Source: Mesostigma viride (taxonomy: Eukaryota; Streptophyta; Mesostigmatophyceae; Mesostigmatales; Mesostigmataceae). Taken from it: a DNA stretch of 64,000 bases. Under the pieces are notes generated by a model. It did no database searches. It saw only the letters and a list, made by a program, of their open reading frames with translations, and was not told the DNA's origin. A program made the position numbers and the translations under genes. The stretch is taken from the NCBI GenBank assembly GCA_009746045.1, contig RPFO01001483.1, positions 84,501 through 148,500 of the forward strand, given 5' to 3'. Shown here one piece after another: positions 62,308 to 64,000 of this stretch (positions are counted from its first letter, which is position 1; the number at the start of each line of letters is the position of its first letter).

Positions 62308-63505
62308 CCCCCCGACAATAATTATGAGTGGGGGATTCCAGCCGTGGTACTCAACCTGATTACTTCGGCGATACTAGAATATCTCGTAGTAGGTCTGCAC
62401 ATGCGTACTAGTACTCTTGCGCACTTTGGTCTAGTGGTGGTGAGTCATCTTCTATAGACTCAGCAATATCGGACATATTGGCAGCCCTCTCCGGTAAAGA
62501 TGTTTTTCGCAGTTGGGCTGTTTCAAAACGTTAAGTGAGATGCCTTCGGATCAGGAGACTCACAAAGCCGCGAAATCATGCCAAAGGTCCTATGTTCGAT
62601 TCCGCTAGCTGGTAGCTTCTAGGCTTTTCTTACTTTCTGTGTTCCGCGGAATCTCAGATTTGGGCAGCTAGCGTTTTCACGTTTGTTGCTTTCTGACGAC
62701 AATGAGTGGGGTGTCCTACATTCCCCCCCCCCCCCCCCCCCCCCACGGCCCATTACCATTTTTTTAACCCGCCCAGGTTTTCCCGCCCACGCTTTGCCGC
62801 CGACCTCGGTTTTTCGGCCATAAATGGTCGATGGAGGGGGTGGGCAAGCCTTCTTGTTCCCCCCCCCCGCCCCCCAGGACCCCCCGGGGGTGGCAACGAA
62901 TGAGGGGGGGTGGGAGAGGTCTGACCCCCTATAACCCCGGGGGGTTCCCGTGGGGAGGGGGTGCTTGACCCCCCCTCTCGGGCGATATCTCCATTCTCCG
63001 GGAGTGTCGCGAATATGTTCATTAGGGCAGGAATAGCAAGGGAATAGGGTAATAATTAGGACCGCCGAAGCTGGTACGTACTGAAGTAGTACGTACTGTA
63101 TGTAGGCCGGAAAAGGATCAGATGTTCTGACAGCAGAAGCAGCCAAGCTTGGCCATCCATGCATGCCCCATGGGTCCAAAATTGTTTTGGTTCAAAAGAA
63201 ATCCTGGAATAAGAATAATTAAGAACCCCCGTCCTTCAGAAAGTCCGAAGTACAAGGACCCGGTGACTGGTGCAGAGAAACCATCCGTGATGAACAGGAT
63301 GGCTTGGCTGGAAGAAGACCCGAATGGATAATGTCTACATTACCAGAGATAATGCAGCATTACAGTACTTCTTAGCGACGATGGTCGATGCGGTGGTAAA
63401 GATGCCAAAGTAATACCCTGAGTTAAAATAGCATAGCGTTTGTAGCGCTAGGCTACCATTTGTTTGGCATAAACATTGGCGCTGACTTGTGAGGGAGAGA
63501 ATAAC
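62181..63505. other. Spacer upstream of P450-2 with long poly(C) tracts
   Basis: Contains C36 (62,269-62,304), T, C8, and C22 (62,723-62,744), plus other C/G runs to 62,970. GGTCCTATGTTCGATTCCGC at about 62,587 is a tRNA B-box-like sequence (possible SINE). No gene seen; 63,000-63,505 should hold the P450-2 promoter. Confidence 0.6.
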
Positions 63506-64000
63506 ATGGCCCCGAAGCTCCTCGACGCAGCTCCCACATGCATTGCCCTCTTGGGGGCTCTTGTCGCCGGCTTGTCGAGCTACGCGTCGGTTACCATTCA
63601 GTTATATTCCACTCCCGTGCCGATTTCCTGGATCATCCTAGGTGCAAGTTTAGCTCTGTCCACGTACCTTTATGGAAAACTGCCACATTGGCAGGTAAGG
63701 ACTTTGCCGGGTCCCAAACCGAAATGGCTTATCGGCAACATACTGGACGTAAAGAGGGCAGGCGGCACGCCCGAGGCGATGTCCCTCTGGAGAAGAGTAT
63801 ACGGGCCAATGTACAAAGTGCGTGCGTATCCGGGGCATGGCCTGGAAGGTGCTATATCTCAGGTGCTATGCCGCACTTCCGTAAAACTTCGTCCGCATGT
63901 CCAGTGTAAAAACCTTGGTCATTTCCTGCACAGGTAACTCGCTCAACGCGTTCACCCTGGTATTCCTACCTGGCTGTCCCTGGGCGTGCAGTTCTATTTC
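63506..64000 (+). CDS. Second CYP711-like cytochrome P450, first exon and start of second (cut by the window end)
   Basis: Exon 1 63506-63817 (104 codons): two hydrophobic membrane segments, then YLYGKLPHWQVRTLPGPKPK, WLIGN and a W-R-x-x-YGPMYK end. It aligns without gaps over the last 60 residues with exon 1 of the P450 at 18.5 kb (FLYGKLPHWRLRSLPGPPPT...YGDMYK). The donor is TACAAA|GTGCGT, a normal GT. The acceptor GGGCGTGCAG ends at 63,991 and exon 2 starts TTCTATTTC (63,992-64,000), matching FYF of the paralogue. The identical intron position shows descent from one duplicated gene. Haem domain outside the window. Confidence 0.85.

Overview
This window is nuclear DNA of a eukaryote, most likely a green alga. 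Genes are split by GT-AG introns (one GC-AG). The host genes are a translation factor (eIF3j), a docking-domain protein of the type found in cilia, and plant-type cytochrome P450s. Between them lies a dense block of retrotransposons, DNA transposons and tetranucleotide microsatellites. I could not fix the species or decide between chlorophyte and streptophyte. No prokaryotic operon, CRISPR array or rRNA was seen.

Layout. 0.4-2.3 kb: last three exons of eIF3j (+), with a minisatellite built from its own splice donor. 3.4-8.3 kb: several copies of a small retroelement coding only an ORF1-like RNA-binding protein. 8.3-17.4 kb: a nine-exon gene on the minus strand (about 884 aa) with two RIIa/Dpy-30-like docking motifs. 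17.4-18.5 kb: a shared divergent promoter. 18.5-23.7 kb: a CYP711-like P450 (+). 24.4-62.2 kb: nested transposons. 63.5-64.0 kb: first exons of a second, paralogous P450 (+), cut by the window end.

The nest reads clearly. An ORF1-only retroelement (24.9-57.5 kb) was split by a Ty3/gypsy chromovirus-type LTR retrotransposon (25,080-56,515; 689-bp LTRs with one mismatch seen; 5-bp duplication CAGGC). That element was then hit twice by CACTA-type DNA transposons: 33,100-40,204 inside pol, and 41,646-54,440 inside a third ORF. Removing each insert with one copy of its short target duplication restores the reading frame. Another ORF1-only copy (62.2-58.8 kb, minus) was split by a TTAA-flanked, piggyBac-like element (59,094-60,820).

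The most unusual material is: (1) the LTR retrotransposon carries an ORF upstream of gag with an RNase H1 hybrid-binding/viroplasmin-like domain, and a large ORF of unknown function downstream of the chromodomain; (2) the ORF1-only retroelements end in a small hairpin with covarying stem bases and a CNAC loop, followed by an A/T-rich short-repeat tail, as expected of a 3' signal recognised by a reverse transcriptase supplied in trans. Exon boundaries were set by hand from splice consensus and phase; family names rest on motif recognition, not on a search.
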